Shown: in pieces, positions 35,684-43,295 of the stretch
How the letters are laid out: each line of letters starts with the position of its first letter
Position numbering within the stretch: position 1 is the stretch's first letter
Assembly: GCF_024643205.1 (NCBI RefSeq)
Contig: NZ_JAMKQJ010000007.1
Coordinates: forward strand, 186,001 to 250,000
Origin: Parapedobacter tibetensis
GTDB lineage: Bacteria > Bacteroidota > Bacteroidia > Sphingobacteriales > Sphingobacteriaceae
DNA: 64,000 nt
Reading direction: 5' to 3'
Notes under the pieces: generated by a model
Database searches by the model: none
Told to the model about the DNA's origin: nothing
Seen by the model: the letters and a program-made list of their open reading frames with translations, nothing else
Translations under genes and position numbers: made by a program

Positions 35684-36715
35684 CTATTTTAACGAGCTTA
35701 GGAGTGCTTCCCTATATTTTAGAGGGGTCGTATTTTTAATCTTTTTGAATGCGGTAAAAAATGCCGATTTAGAATTAAAGCCAACCTCATAACCTATCTC
35801 TTCAATCTTAATATAGGGTTCGTTGATGATTTTTTTTACAGCTTCATTTATACGGTATTCGTTAATGTAAGTAGAAAAGCTCTTACCCAAATTATCATTT
35901 AGTAATTGGGATAGTAAATGGGAAGAAACGTTTAATCTTTGGGCAAGATTGCTTATTTTCAATTCAGGATTTTTATAAATTCCGCTCGATTCGATAATAT
36001 TCTCCATCTTGGCCAACATGGCATTTGCCTGTTCATCTCCGATTTTCCTATTCTTATACCTTTCAACATTGCTTTTATTTTTATTTTTGAATAACAGAAA
36101 GAGGGAAAGATAAAGTATAAAGGAATACATTATGCTTCCTGAAATATAAGAACCCCGAATCACGTTCATATAAGAAAGAATATAAGCAATCAGGATTGCG
36201 CAATTTCCAATAATTACAATCCAGAATAATGGCTTTTCTTTGAACCGTTCTTTACTTTTCCAAAACAAATAACAAGACATTCCAGTAAACAAAGTCCAGT
36301 TACCGTAAATGATATATGGAATTACGAAATTCCTCCACTCATTTGGAAACTTCATGTATGGATACAATAAACCGCCAACAACTATTACAAGAACCAATAA
36401 TCCATATACATAACTCCATAACTTAGGAATTTGGGTATAGTTTTCAAGACCACTTTTGATGTAGAAATATAGAGATGGCCCTATAAGAAAGCAAGCAGAA
36501 AGCCCTATTTGTAGATAAGTTTGAAATAATAACGGGTTAAAAAAGAAAAAAACTGACTTTCCTATCCTTATGGAGATCATGATCAGTAATAGAATTAAAA
36601 ATATCTGTTCTATGGATCTGCTTCTATTATTTACCGATAGATAAACTGCCAACAATAGACCGTTTAATACCCCAACAGCACTAAGAATGAACAATATCTC
36701 CGTTGTGACTTCCAA
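35684..36715 (-). CDS. AraC-family regulator with N-terminal membrane domain
   Basis: A 343-residue protein. The first about 210 residues contain seven predicted transmembrane helices; a short linker precedes a C-terminal AraC/XylS double HTH domain (about 235-340) with ISNLAQRLNVSSHLLSQLLN and IEEIGYEVGFNSKSAFFTAF. This architecture is common in Bacteroidota and suggests direct sensing at the membrane of a signal that alters transcription. It lies 85 bp upstream of the serine hydrolase gene and is equally AT-rich, so the two probably moved together. Confidence 0.88.
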   Translation of the reverse strand: MEVTTEILFILSAVGVLNGLLLAVYLSVNNRSRSIEQIFLILLLIMISIRIGKSVFFFFNPLLFQTYLQIGLSACFLIGPSLYFYIKSGLENYTQIPKLWSYVYGLLVLVIVVGGLLYPYMKFPNEWRNFVIPYIIYGNWTLFTGMSCYLFWKSKERFKEKPLFWIVIIGNCAILIAYILSYMNVIRGSYISGSIMYSFILYLSLFLLFKNKNKSNVERYKNRKIGDEQANAMLAKMENIIESSGIYKNPELKISNLAQRLNVSSHLLSQLLNDNLGKSFSTYINEYRINEAVKKIINEPYIKIEEIGYEVGFNSKSAFFTAFKKIKNTTPLKYREALLSSLK

Positions 36716-36981
36716 ATCTTTACTTACTGAATCCTTTTCTCAAATATATTGAAATTAAGCAGTAAAAAATACTTATAAAAGATTATTTGAGATTTCCGCT
36801 GTTTATTATTGAACTGAGAGTTTCAATCCGAGGTCCGTCGCTAATATGCGAAAGAAAGGAGAACGCCCTGCAAGTCACCCCCACATTTCACCTTAAATGC
36901 CCAAAGCGAGAACAGCCGTGGCCATGAGCGCAGGGGTTTCGCAGGCCGCAAACGCGCGCGGGGCATAGTCGCTATGAGAAC
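36716..36981. other. Junction between AT-rich cargo and mobilisation module
   Basis: About 266 bp with no gene. The half near 36716 is AT-rich like the AraC gene; from about 36830 composition shifts to that of the mobilisation genes. This marks the recombination boundary of the cargo insertion. Confidence 0.4.
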
Positions 36982-37671
36982 CTAACGCTTAGGCTTCCAT
37001 TTGGTGCGAATCTCTTTTTGTTCTATACTCCGTTTTTTTTCTAAATCGGCAGAAAGTTTGTTAATACGGCTAATTGCTATATCGAGCATCCTGTCCTGAA
37101 AATTGGAATTAAACCAACCGACATTCGGACTTAACACGGCATGCTTTCCGTTTTCGTTCAGGTAGTAGGCTATAACTGGTGCTATTCCCTTTATACTTGT
37201 ATCCACAAACTTTACACGGTCATAGCGGTGCAAATTCTCCTGTACCCGCTTTATGCCCTCTTCATAGTTAAAAATGATTTCATCCGTTTCGATAAAATGA
37301 CCGCCCAAAGCAACACGGGTATCCACACGTATCGCTGCTGTCTCCACGTCATACAATCCGAAATAGATAAGGTTAGTTTCATATCCGGCATTTTTAAACG
37401 TATCGGTTATCTCGATGGCAAGATCATTGGAGTAATTGCTTTCAAAGGCAAAATCACTGCGTTGGGCGATGGCTTCATCTCTTTCGTTTTCCAAGCGGGC
37501 AGGCACACCACCTTTTAGTTTTTCAGGGTCATAGTCCGGATATTTTTGTAACAATTCGGCATATACCAAATCACCGTTGAAGATATGTGTACCTTTCGGT
37601 ACATGTTCATGCCCATAGGTTGACTTACCCGCCCCGTTCGGACCGGCAAGAATAAAGAACTGCGGTTTCAT
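36982..37671 (-). CDS. Zeta-toxin family protein
   Basis: A 229-residue P-loop protein with Walker A GPNGAGKST at about 9-17, the conserved N-terminal region (FNGDLVYAELLQKYP), and FESNYSN. Zeta toxins phosphorylate UDP-activated amino sugars and so block cell-wall synthesis; this function is known for characterised members and only inferred here. The ATG lies 6 bp after the stop of the preceding gene, so it is the second gene of a toxin-antitoxin-like pair. Confidence 0.85.
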   Translation of the reverse strand: MKPQFFILAGPNGAGKSTYGHEHVPKGTHIFNGDLVYAELLQKYPDYDPEKLKGGVPARLENERDEAIAQRSDFAFESNYSNDLAIEITDTFKNAGYETNLIYFGLYDVETAAIRVDTRVALGGHFIETDEIIFNYEEGIKRVQENLHRYDRVKFVDTSIKGIAPVIAYYLNENGKHAVLSPNVGWFNSNFQDRMLDIAISRINKLSADLEKKRSIEQKEIRTKWKPKR

Positions 37672-37677
37672 GGCTGA

Positions 37678-38148
37678 TTATTTGGCGGTGGATAACTTCG
37701 ACCAATATCCCTTGCCCGCAGGCAATAAGGATTTCAATACCGAATAGCTGCGTGTAGCCAAATCGTAGCTGACCAGATCTTCCGAGCCATCGGGGTTTGC
37801 CCTGATAAACTCCTTTGATGCTTTAGCCCGCTCGTCACGGTAGAACATGGGGACACCTTTTGAAAAGGCTTCCCTGTGGATTTCTTCGGTGAGCTTTGCT
37901 GTGTTGTCGTTTGTTTCGGCAACCGTTAGCCCATTGGGCATTAGCTGGTCGAGATTTCTTTTTTCGTCCTCCCTATCGGATTGTAAGCTATCGAAATAGT
38001 CAAAGAATTTAGAACCTGTTTTAAGGCTCTCCTTTAATTCGCTGATATCGTCCGCAGGGATAAGCACCCCTGAAAGTGTTCCCCGTTCGTCTCTTATTTC
38101 CTTTAATTTCATAACGCCTGTATTCATGCCTTTTACAAATTTAATCAT
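37678..38148 (-). CDS. Probable antitoxin/partner of the zeta-type toxin
   Basis: A 156-residue protein with no strong fold call. An N-terminal helical part (LKEIRDERGTLSGVLIPADD, KTGSKFFDYFDSL) is followed by a C-terminal part (GVPMFYRDERAKASKEFIRA) common next to zeta toxins and mobilisation genes of Bacteroidota elements. Start could be 38148 or the downstream ATG at 38127. Short spacing to the toxin and gene order suggest an antitoxin, by analogy with epsilon/zeta systems; the sequence is not epsilon-like. Confidence 0.6.
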   Translation of the reverse strand: MIKFVKGMNTGVMKLKEIRDERGTLSGVLIPADDISELKESLKTGSKFFDYFDSLQSDREDEKRNLDQLMPNGLTVAETNDNTAKLTEEIHREAFSKGVPMFYRDERAKASKEFIRANPDGSEDLVSYDLATRSYSVLKSLLPAGKGYWSKLSTAK

Positions 38149-38170
38149 TTTATGGTTTATTTTTAAACAT

Positions 38171-38824
38171 CTACTTATCCTGCTGTTTTAACCGTTTCAA
38201 TTCCTCGGTTGCTCGTTCCGCCTGCTCCGTGGATTGCTTCGCGTTTTCCTCCGCTTTTCTAATGGCCAGCAATCTTTCTTCTTCTTGCTTCACCCAAATT
38301 TTAAGCTCTTTGGGACTGTTGTTATATATTGAATCTATATCCAGCGACATCTGTGGGTATAGAAGTCTGACCATCCGTATTTTCACGTCGCTGTCGCGCA
38401 GAGCCACGTTAGCCCTCCAAAGCTGAATGCAGGCAAAAAGGGAGAAAACCGCAATAAGAACCAGGACAACACCCGTAATTATATAGGGTCGTTGACTGCT
38501 TATAAGGCGATGTTCCACGTCGAACTTTATCCTCTGTGGCATTTCTCTTATCATTGTTTCCTGCATGGCCTGTTGCTGACCAATGGCCGTAACAAGGTTA
38601 CTGCTTGCGGTAGCCTGTTTCCGGATGGAATCTTTCAAGCCTATCAGCGTGTCATCCGTTAAAAGACGTTCCAATTGTCCACTGATATGTGCCAATTCAG
38701 CCGAGTAATCCTTGGTTTCGGGCTTTTGTGCTTCAAGTCGGTGCAAACGCTCATTCATCTGCACCGATACATCCTGCTGGTCTTTTAGCATAACCTGCAT
38801 TTCTTGTATTTCCTGTTCTTTCAT
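38171..38824 (-). CDS. Membrane coiled-coil protein of the mobilisation region
   Basis: A 217-residue protein: a charged, glutamine-rich N-terminal coiled coil (about 1-110), one transmembrane helix (about 114-136, ITGVVLVLIAVFSLFACIQL), and a C-terminal coiled coil with many Glu, Lys and Arg (about 180-217). It lies directly downstream of the relaxase gene and likely belongs to the same transcript. Bacteroidota mobilizable elements often have such a protein; its role is unknown. Confidence 0.65.
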   Translation of the reverse strand: MKEQEIQEMQVMLKDQQDVSVQMNERLHRLEAQKPETKDYSAELAHISGQLERLLTDDTLIGLKDSIRKQATASSNLVTAIGQQQAMQETMIREMPQRIKFDVEHRLISSQRPYIITGVVLVLIAVFSLFACIQLWRANVALRDSDVKIRMVRLLYPQMSLDIDSIYNNSPKELKIWVKQEEERLLAIRKAEENAKQSTEQAERATEELKRLKQQDK

Positions 38825-38835
38825 GTTAAATTCGT

Positions 38836-39804
38836 TTATCTACTGATTCCCCTTGATTGTTCCGCTTCCTGTTCTTTTCTTTTTCGCCGTCGTTTTTCGG
38901 CATCGCCCATGGGTTCGGGTTCCGGTGCGATGTATACGGGATTAAACAGTATATCGAGCAAACCTGCTCCATGTGATGCATTGTGGTGATGCTCCCCCTT
39001 GTGTGTATCCAGTACCTCCCTGATTTGTTCGGCAAGGGTGCTTTTTCGAGGTGTATTATCCAACTGCATTTCCAAACGAAGGTTTTGTTTCAGTTGTCTA
39101 TCGATACCGATATAGCTAAATTTCCGGTCAATAGTCGAGCCTTTGAACTTCACGCCATCCTTTTCAAAGGAAATGCCCTGCACCTCGTTTGTACCGCTAC
39201 GGTACTTGTAATGGATGCCGATACCCTGCCTTGCAAGCATCGTTTCAACCTGTTTCCAAGACGTGGCCTTTGCCAAAATGGATTTGAGAGCATCGTGTAT
39301 GCCATAGCGCAATCTATCATTACCCCGAAGTGCCTGCCTGTTCACCTGTGCCTTGCCCTTTCCGAGATGGTAAGCGTAACGTTCGGTCATCTCCCTGCAT
39401 ACCTTTCGGCTTTTGTGCCAATGGTTGTAGTTGCCTATTGTATCTCCGTTATTGTCCACACGGTTGTAGACAATATGCAAGTGTGGATGCTTTTTGTCCG
39501 TATGTAGTACAGTCAGGTACTGCGTATCCTTGATACCCATTTTTTCCATATACTCCCTTGCATGTTCTGCCATCTTTTGGACGGTAAGTTTCTCCCTGTC
39601 CTCGTTGCTCCAACTAAGCACGGTATGCCCTACGGCATTGCCAAGCTGCGGACGCATTTTGCGCTGTGCGTTGAGGTCGGCAATGATGGCGTTGATGCCG
39701 TAATCCCTTACACCCAATGAATCAAGCACGGCGGACTGTTCCCGTTCCAACAGGTAACGGACACAACCGCCAAAACTCTTGCCCGTTATCACTTTAGCTA
39801 TCAT
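38836..39804 (-). CDS. Relaxase/mobilization nuclease (MobA/VirD2-like; MobP class)
   Basis: A 322-residue relaxase. The metal-binding histidine cluster typical of this class is present (LHTDKKHPHLHIVYN, with His106, His108 and His110), as is an N-terminal MIAKVITGKSFGGCVRYLLE motif containing residues near the putative nicking site. Relaxases nick at oriT and attach to the 5' end. It overlaps the upstream small gene by 11 bp, so the two are translated together. The C-terminus ends in a charged lysine/arginine-rich stretch. Confidence 0.9.
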   Translation of the reverse strand: MIAKVITGKSFGGCVRYLLEREQSAVLDSLGVRDYGINAIIADLNAQRKMRPQLGNAVGHTVLSWSNEDREKLTVQKMAEHAREYMEKMGIKDTQYLTVLHTDKKHPHLHIVYNRVDNNGDTIGNYNHWHKSRKVCREMTERYAYHLGKGKAQVNRQALRGNDRLRYGIHDALKSILAKATSWKQVETMLARQGIGIHYKYRSGTNEVQGISFEKDGVKFKGSTIDRKFSYIGIDRQLKQNLRLEMQLDNTPRKSTLAEQIREVLDTHKGEHHHNASHGAGLLDILFNPVYIAPEPEPMGDAEKRRRKRKEQEAEQSRGISR

Positions 39805-40174
39805 CCCTGCCTATCCTTTCCAATAGTACTTCCACCTTGTATAGCAACCTACGCAGATCCGCCATAAGTGACACAAGCCCGTTGGTGTGCGCCAACTTGG
39901 TCAATTGGTTGAGGTTGTTTGCCATGCCCGACAATGTGCGCAGGTATCCTGTTTCCTCTTTTGAAAGCCTCGGCCTTATCACGGCAACCTTTGCCGCCCT
40001 ACGAAACCAATCGCTTATCCGCATACCTGCACTCCTTGCCTTGCCCGCTATGGCCAACCGTTCGGTCGGTGTCAGCCGAACCACGAGCGAGCCACTTCGG
40101 GTGATGGCTTTTTTCGGTCGTCCTCGTTTGCGCTTTTTTCCGCTCGTCTCTTTCTCTTTTGTCGGCTGTTTCAT
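39794..40174 (-). CDS. MobC-like relaxosome DNA-binding protein
   Basis: A 126-residue basic protein. A lysine/arginine-rich N-terminus is followed by a ribbon-helix-helix-like segment (LVVRLTPTERLAIAGKARSA then MRISDWFRRAAK) and a helical C-terminus (MANNLNQLTKLAHTNG). This is the composition of MobC/MobA accessory proteins, which bind near oriT and help the relaxase. The gene immediately precedes, and overlaps, the relaxase gene. Confidence 0.82.
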   Translation of the reverse strand: MKQPTKEKETSGKKRKRGRPKKAITRSGSLVVRLTPTERLAIAGKARSAGMRISDWFRRAAKVAVIRPRLSKEETGYLRTLSGMANNLNQLTKLAHTNGLVSLMADLRRLLYKVEVLLERIGRDDS

Positions 40175-40189
40175 TGTTTAACCTCCCCA

Positions 40190-40340
40190 AGTTTACGGAT
40201 TGCGACCAACGGGAGCATCCGCCGTTCCCCACTCCGCAGAGCGTGGGGGAACGGTTTTTTGCATTGCAAAAAAATAAACTTGCTCCCTACAATCGGGATA
40301 GGAAAAGGGCGGTCGGGTGCAAGCACCCGTACCGTGGTTT
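40190..40340. other. Candidate oriT region
   Basis: Between the MobC-like gene and the HTH gene lie two dyads: CCGTTCCCC (40222-40230) pairing with GGGGAACGG (40246-40254) and followed by a T run on the plus strand, and CGGGTGC-AA-GCACCCG (40314-40329). Relaxase origins usually lie just upstream of mobC and contain inverted repeats. No nic site could be recognised. The first hairpin alone could also be a terminator for plus-strand transcription. Confidence 0.45.
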
Positions 40341-40348
40341 TGCAGATG

Positions 40349-40627
40349 CTATTCGCCATCTTCACCTCCCTCCATCAGCTTTTGGATGTCCTCGTATTTG
40401 TAGTACATCAGTCCGCCGATTTTGGTGTACGGCAATGTGCCGTTTACCCGCAAGTTTTGGAGTGTACCTGCCGATATGCCGAGCAACTTACGTACCTCAT
40501 AGCTTTTTAGCCATGCACGTGCTTCTTGCCCCTGCTTCCTCGGATGGGGATTGTGCTTTCTGATTTCCTCAAACAGTTCCTTTTTGAATTTTTCGAGGTC
40601 GTCCCTCGTGATAAGTTCTACTTTCAT
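40349..40627 (-). CDS. Excisionase-like helix-turn-helix protein (HTH_17 type)
   Basis: A 92-residue protein. The C-terminal half is a MerR/excisionase-like HTH (WLKSYEVRKLLGISAGTLQN and LPYTKIGGLMYYKYEDIQKL). This is the family of small DNA-binding proteins encoded next to Bacteroidota integrases and mobilisation genes and used as excision directionality factors or regulators. It lies between the putative oriT and the low-GC cargo, not adjacent to the integrase, so its role as xis is inferred. Confidence 0.8.
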   Translation of the reverse strand: MKVELITRDDLEKFKKELFEEIRKHNPHPRKQGQEARAWLKSYEVRKLLGISAGTLQNLRVNGTLPYTKIGGLMYYKYEDIQKLMEGGEDGE

Positions 40628-40809
40628 CTTTCCTCCTTTGTGTTATCGTAAAAAAATATGTACCCTGCGGACGGAAACAGATGGTGCGTTTCCGACTGCT
40701 TTGGGTACAAAGGAATGGATGAAATTGGTTCACAGGATGACCATTCTGGGCGTTTGGTCAGTTTTGGGCGAATGTGTATGGACTTTAGTGGTTCTGTGGC
40801 GAGAGGAAT

Positions 40810-40851
40810 ATTGTTTGGTTTGCAGATAATGTGCATTATTTGCCAAACAAT
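40810..40851. promoter_or_regulatory. Nested inverted repeat upstream of the HTH gene
   Basis: Outer arms ATTGTTTGG (40810-40818) and CCAAACAAT (40843-40851) enclose an inner perfect dyad ATAATG-TG-CATTAT (40826-40839). It lies 180 bp upstream of the start of the excisionase-like gene on the minus strand and could be an operator or a site for DNA processing. Confidence 0.5.
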
Positions 40852-40924
40852 AGGTTCCTATTAATGTACTCCCGAAATCGTATATGGGCTGTTTTATCTT
40901 ATTGTGATAGGGATGCTAATGATT

Positions 40925-40985
40925 CGGGGTTCGGTTTTCGGACGGGATTTCCGACAAGAACGTCAGCCCACCTAACGTCAAACCC
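40925..40985 (-). repeat. Truncated attC-like unit (unit A) after the GNAT gene
   Basis: Read on the minus strand, the sequence after the GNAT stop contains GGGTTTGACGTTAGGTGGGC then CTGACG. It aligns with the first arm of the full unit at 41539-41668 (GGGTTTTGCAATAGTGGGGC then CTGA). The return arm is missing, so the unit seems truncated by recombination. Confidence 0.45.
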
Positions 40986-40988
40986 GTA

Positions 40989-41507
40989 TTATATGCAGGC
41001 TTTATTGATACTCTTTCCAAAAATTACGTTATTAGGATTTTTAATGTCAGATTTTCCATTAATTTTTTCAAATCCAAACTTGTTTAATAATTTTTGGGAA
41101 TTTAGATTTTCTTTGTGAGTGTATGCTTCAATATATTCAAGTCCAAGCTCATCGTTAGCAAAATCTAAAATTGCCTTTATTGCATTGCTCATTAGTCCTT
41201 TGTTTTGAAATTCTGGGAATAATTCATAACCAATTTCAGCATATTTATTATCACGATTTATTTTCCATAAGCAAATTGTTCCCACAATTTCATTTTCTTC
41301 AAGCGTAATGATTTTAAAAAACATTGCATTGTTGAAGTCAGAATTTATGTTTTCAATAAAGGTTTCAATTTCCGATAAATTTTTATTCAAATCTCTGTTT
41401 ATGAATTTTGCAACCTCGGGATTTGTTCTTAATTCAAAAATTCTTTTTGAGTCAGACTTTTCAGCAATTTTCAGTTTAATTTTATTGGTAAAAATTTCGG
41501 TTTTCAT
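40989..41507 (-). CDS. GNAT-family N-acetyltransferase (RimJ/RimL-like)
   Basis: A 172-residue acetyltransferase. Acetyl-CoA-binding GNAT motifs are recognisable: RIFELRTNPEVAKFINRD near the N-terminus, IVGTICLWKINRDNKYAEIG, and the pyrophosphate loop FPEFQNKGLMSNAIKAIL, then AYTHKENLNSQKLLNKFGFE. Such enzymes modify protein N-termini or small amines; substrate is unknown. It is AT-rich, unlike the neighbouring mobilisation genes, and is bracketed by palindromic units, so it looks like a mobile cassette. Confidence 0.88.
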   Translation of the reverse strand: MKTEIFTNKIKLKIAEKSDSKRIFELRTNPEVAKFINRDLNKNLSEIETFIENINSDFNNAMFFKIITLEENEIVGTICLWKINRDNKYAEIGYELFPEFQNKGLMSNAIKAILDFANDELGLEYIEAYTHKENLNSQKLLNKFGFEKINGKSDIKNPNNVIFGKSINKACI

Positions 41508-41534
41508 TTCTTGATAGTCTTCGAAAAAGCTTGC

Positions 41535-41668
41535 ATATAACGTTTTGGGGCTTTGCGATGGTGGGGTAATCGAAGCACGTCAGCCGATGATTGCACCAAT
41601 GCTCAATATGGTACATAAAGTTGAGCCTATGACTCTCAGCCCCACTATTGCAAAACCCTTGTTAGCGG
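41535..41668. repeat. attC-like imperfect palindrome (unit B) between two cargo genes
   Basis: The sequence GGGGCTTTGCGATGGTGGGG (41547-41566) is matched, on the opposite strand, by the arm at about 41639-41658 (AGGGTTTTGCAATAGTGGGG), with 16 of 20 positions identical. The ends carry ATAACG and TTGTTAGCG, resembling the GTTR...YAAC ends of gene-cassette recombination sites. The stretch between the arms is about 70 bp. It separates the GNAT gene from the small membrane-protein gene. Confidence 0.5.
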
Positions 41669-42117
41669 TTCGTTGTTTTCTGTTTTAATTGTTTTTCTCT
41701 AAATATGCTGTTATAAATTACATAGCTAATGAAACCTGTCAAAATTGTAGCAATAATATCCCAAATGTCTATAGGTTTTCCTAATAAAGGGTGTGCAAGT
41801 TCATACACAACAAGACTAAATGTTCCAAGATTTATTAAGTAATTTCCTTTTGTCGTGTCATTGGATAAAATTGCAATTAAGAAGAATATCATCGCCATAG
41901 TTCCTAATGTATTACCCAATGTGTCTGCAATATGAAAGTCATTAATTTGGTTAGCGTAAATAAATGGTCGATAAATTGGTCGTCCAATAAATTCATAAAT
42001 AAGCAACGCTGAAATTCCGATAGCGAAATTAATTGCTTTGTATTTGGTAAACTTCCAGTTCTTTAGTTCTGTCTTAAAATCATTTATTGTCATAAAATCT
42101 ATATCTCTCGTTGGCAT
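41662..42117 (-). CDS. Small polytopic membrane protein of unknown function
   Basis: A 151-residue protein with four predicted transmembrane helices (around INFAIGISALLIYEFIG, LGTMAMIFFLIAIL, NLGTFSLVVYELAH and IIATILTGFISYVIYN) and a lysine-rich C-terminus. No family is recognised. It is AT-rich and, like the GNAT gene, is followed by an attC-like palindrome. The start could also be the internal Met at residue 9 (42093). Confidence 0.55.
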   Translation of the reverse strand: MPTRDIDFMTINDFKTELKNWKFTKYKAINFAIGISALLIYEFIGRPIYRPFIYANQINDFHIADTLGNTLGTMAMIFFLIAILSNDTTKGNYLINLGTFSLVVYELAHPLLGKPIDIWDIIATILTGFISYVIYNSIFREKQLKQKTTNR

Positions 42118-42447
42118 TTTGTTCTTGCATTCCCTATTTCGTATTAATTCCTTTTAAATTTTCTGTCTGTCCGCAGTAAGGTTGTCAAATGGAAAGTGTG
42201 AATTTATGTTTATTGTCGTTAATTTCATTTGTGCAGGGTGTCGGCTTACAATGACCGCTAACTCAAATATATGCTCAACTATCCAATCTCCCAAATTTGC
42301 AACGTAAAAACTACTTTTTTGATTGTCTTAGCTTATAGTCAGTTTATTACACCGGATTTTCGCTCCGCGAAAACTATTGCGTATTTTGTATAACCTTTTT
42401 TCTATTTCTGATATTACACATAATGCGTAATGCCCGTATAGTGAACA
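42118..42447. other. Non-coding stretch with a further cassette-end-like motif (unit C)
   Basis: No gene is seen. On the minus strand it contains GAGTTAGCGG then TCATTGTAAGCCGACACCC, a sequence with the GTTAGCG end found in the palindrome at 41535-41668. It lies upstream of the membrane-protein gene, the place expected for the leading end of a cassette. Confidence 0.4.
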
Positions 42448-42873
42448 CTAATCTTCTATGGGTAAAATCCTAAAAATCCTGTCCTTTTCTCTTATCGGAC
42501 GATATTTTGAACTCGGGCTTTCTTTGTTAGAAGTAAACCTGCTTCTTATTGTTTCCATGTTGATTTCCTCGTCACCATGCTGGAAATATTTACATATCAT
42601 CTTTACCCATACGCTTTCGGTCGATGCATTCAAAAGGCGTATACTGTCCTTACGTGGGTCTTTAATTTCAGGAAATTGATGGATAAGGTCAACAAAGGCG
42701 TTCAGATATCCTTTCGTTATCCTCACCTTATATTCGGTCTCGTATTGTTTCAACGCTTCAAGCTCTCTGTTTTTTTCTTCCAGTTCCTTTTTCAATGTGG
42801 CAATCTCCGTATCGTAGCGTGTGATGGTGATGTCCACGGTATCCGTAGGTATTGATGGATATGAGATAGTCAC
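42448..42873 (-). CDS. Hypothetical coiled-coil protein next to the integrase
   Basis: A 141-codon frame starting with GTG. A coiled-coil N-terminus (ATLKKELEEKNRELEALKQY) precedes a helical domain (RITKGYLNAFVDLIHQFPEI, VWVKMICKYFQHGDEEINME). It overlaps the 149-codon frame upstream by 116 bp in another frame, unusual for separate genes. Either both are real and overlap, or the two are pieces of one gene of about 250 residues split by a frameshift. Size and location would then be compatible with an RteC-like excision regulator, but no RteC signature was recognised. Confidence 0.5.
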   Translation of the reverse strand: MTISYPSIPTDTVDITITRYDTEIATLKKELEEKNRELEALKQYETEYKVRITKGYLNAFVDLIHQFPEIKDPRKDSIRLLNASTESVWVKMICKYFQHGDEEINMETIRSRFTSNKESPSSKYRPIREKDRIFRILPIED

Positions 42874-43207
42874 GGAATGTCCGCAGGCATTTTAGGTTGA
42901 CACGGTTCCGTGCATGTTTATGGGAAAAGGGGGATTGTTTGCGGATAAATTCGATATGGTCTGCCACGATTTCCCGTACGAGTTCATAAAATTCTGCTTC
43001 ACTGCACTTTCCCGTACCAATTGCATGTTCCATGTGATAATGGTAGTACGCTTCCTGTTCTTCATTGCCAATGTCGTACAATCGGTTGAGGAAATGGTTG
43101 TCATCGTAAAGGTTCCAAAACCCTATCGGGCTACCGATGTCGTATCTGTGTTTTCTTCTGCTGAAAGGTCGGTGTATCTTGAAATAGGTATCCCTCATGG
43201 CAATCAT
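42758..43207 (-). CDS. Hypothetical protein next to the integrase
   Basis: A 149-codon frame: YFKIHRPFSRRKHRYDIGSP and IGFWNLYDDNHFLNRLYDIG at the N-terminus, then ADHIEFIRKQSPFSHKHARN. The last 40 residues (after FRDYLISINTYGY) are read in a frame that overlaps the next gene. The N-terminal part looks like a conserved protein of Bacteroidota mobile elements, whose family name I cannot give. It probably belongs to the regulatory part of the element. Confidence 0.55.
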   Translation of the reverse strand: MIAMRDTYFKIHRPFSRRKHRYDIGSPIGFWNLYDDNHFLNRLYDIGNEEQEAYYHYHMEHAIGTGKCSEAEFYELVREIVADHIEFIRKQSPFSHKHARNRVNLKCLRTFRDYLISINTYGYRGHHHHTLRYGDCHIEKGTGRKKQRA

Positions 43208-43224
43208 TTTTGAACATTTGAAAT

Positions 43225-43260
43225 AAAAAAGAGACAGTCACCTATTGGGCTGTCTCTTGC
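43225..43260 (-). terminator. Rho-independent terminator after the integrase gene
   Basis: On the minus strand AAGAGACAG (plus 43250-43258) pairs with CTGTCTCTT (plus 43229-43237) and is followed by a T run. It lies 36 bp beyond the integrase stop and so separates int from the genes downstream. Confidence 0.85.
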
Positions 43261-43295
43261 AAATTTACTTAATTCAGGGGGATTTTTACGTTGGC

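Larger units (their letters stand above)
40628..40988. other. Non-coding stretch with a large nested palindrome and truncated attC-like unit
   Basis: No gene is seen. It holds the dyad at 40810-40851 and, at about 40930-40985, a truncated copy of the palindromic unit that also lies at 41539-41668. The AT-rich cargo begins immediately after. Confidence 0.45.

Noticed and set aside
40222..40260. Hairpin with T run as a simple terminator
   Set aside because: The T run is on the plus strand, but all neighbouring genes are on the minus strand, so termination of a gene is unlikely; kept as part of the oriT candidate instead.
42448..43207. RteC annotation for the genes beside the integrase
   Set aside because: Position and combined size would suit, but no RteC sequence motif was recognised.
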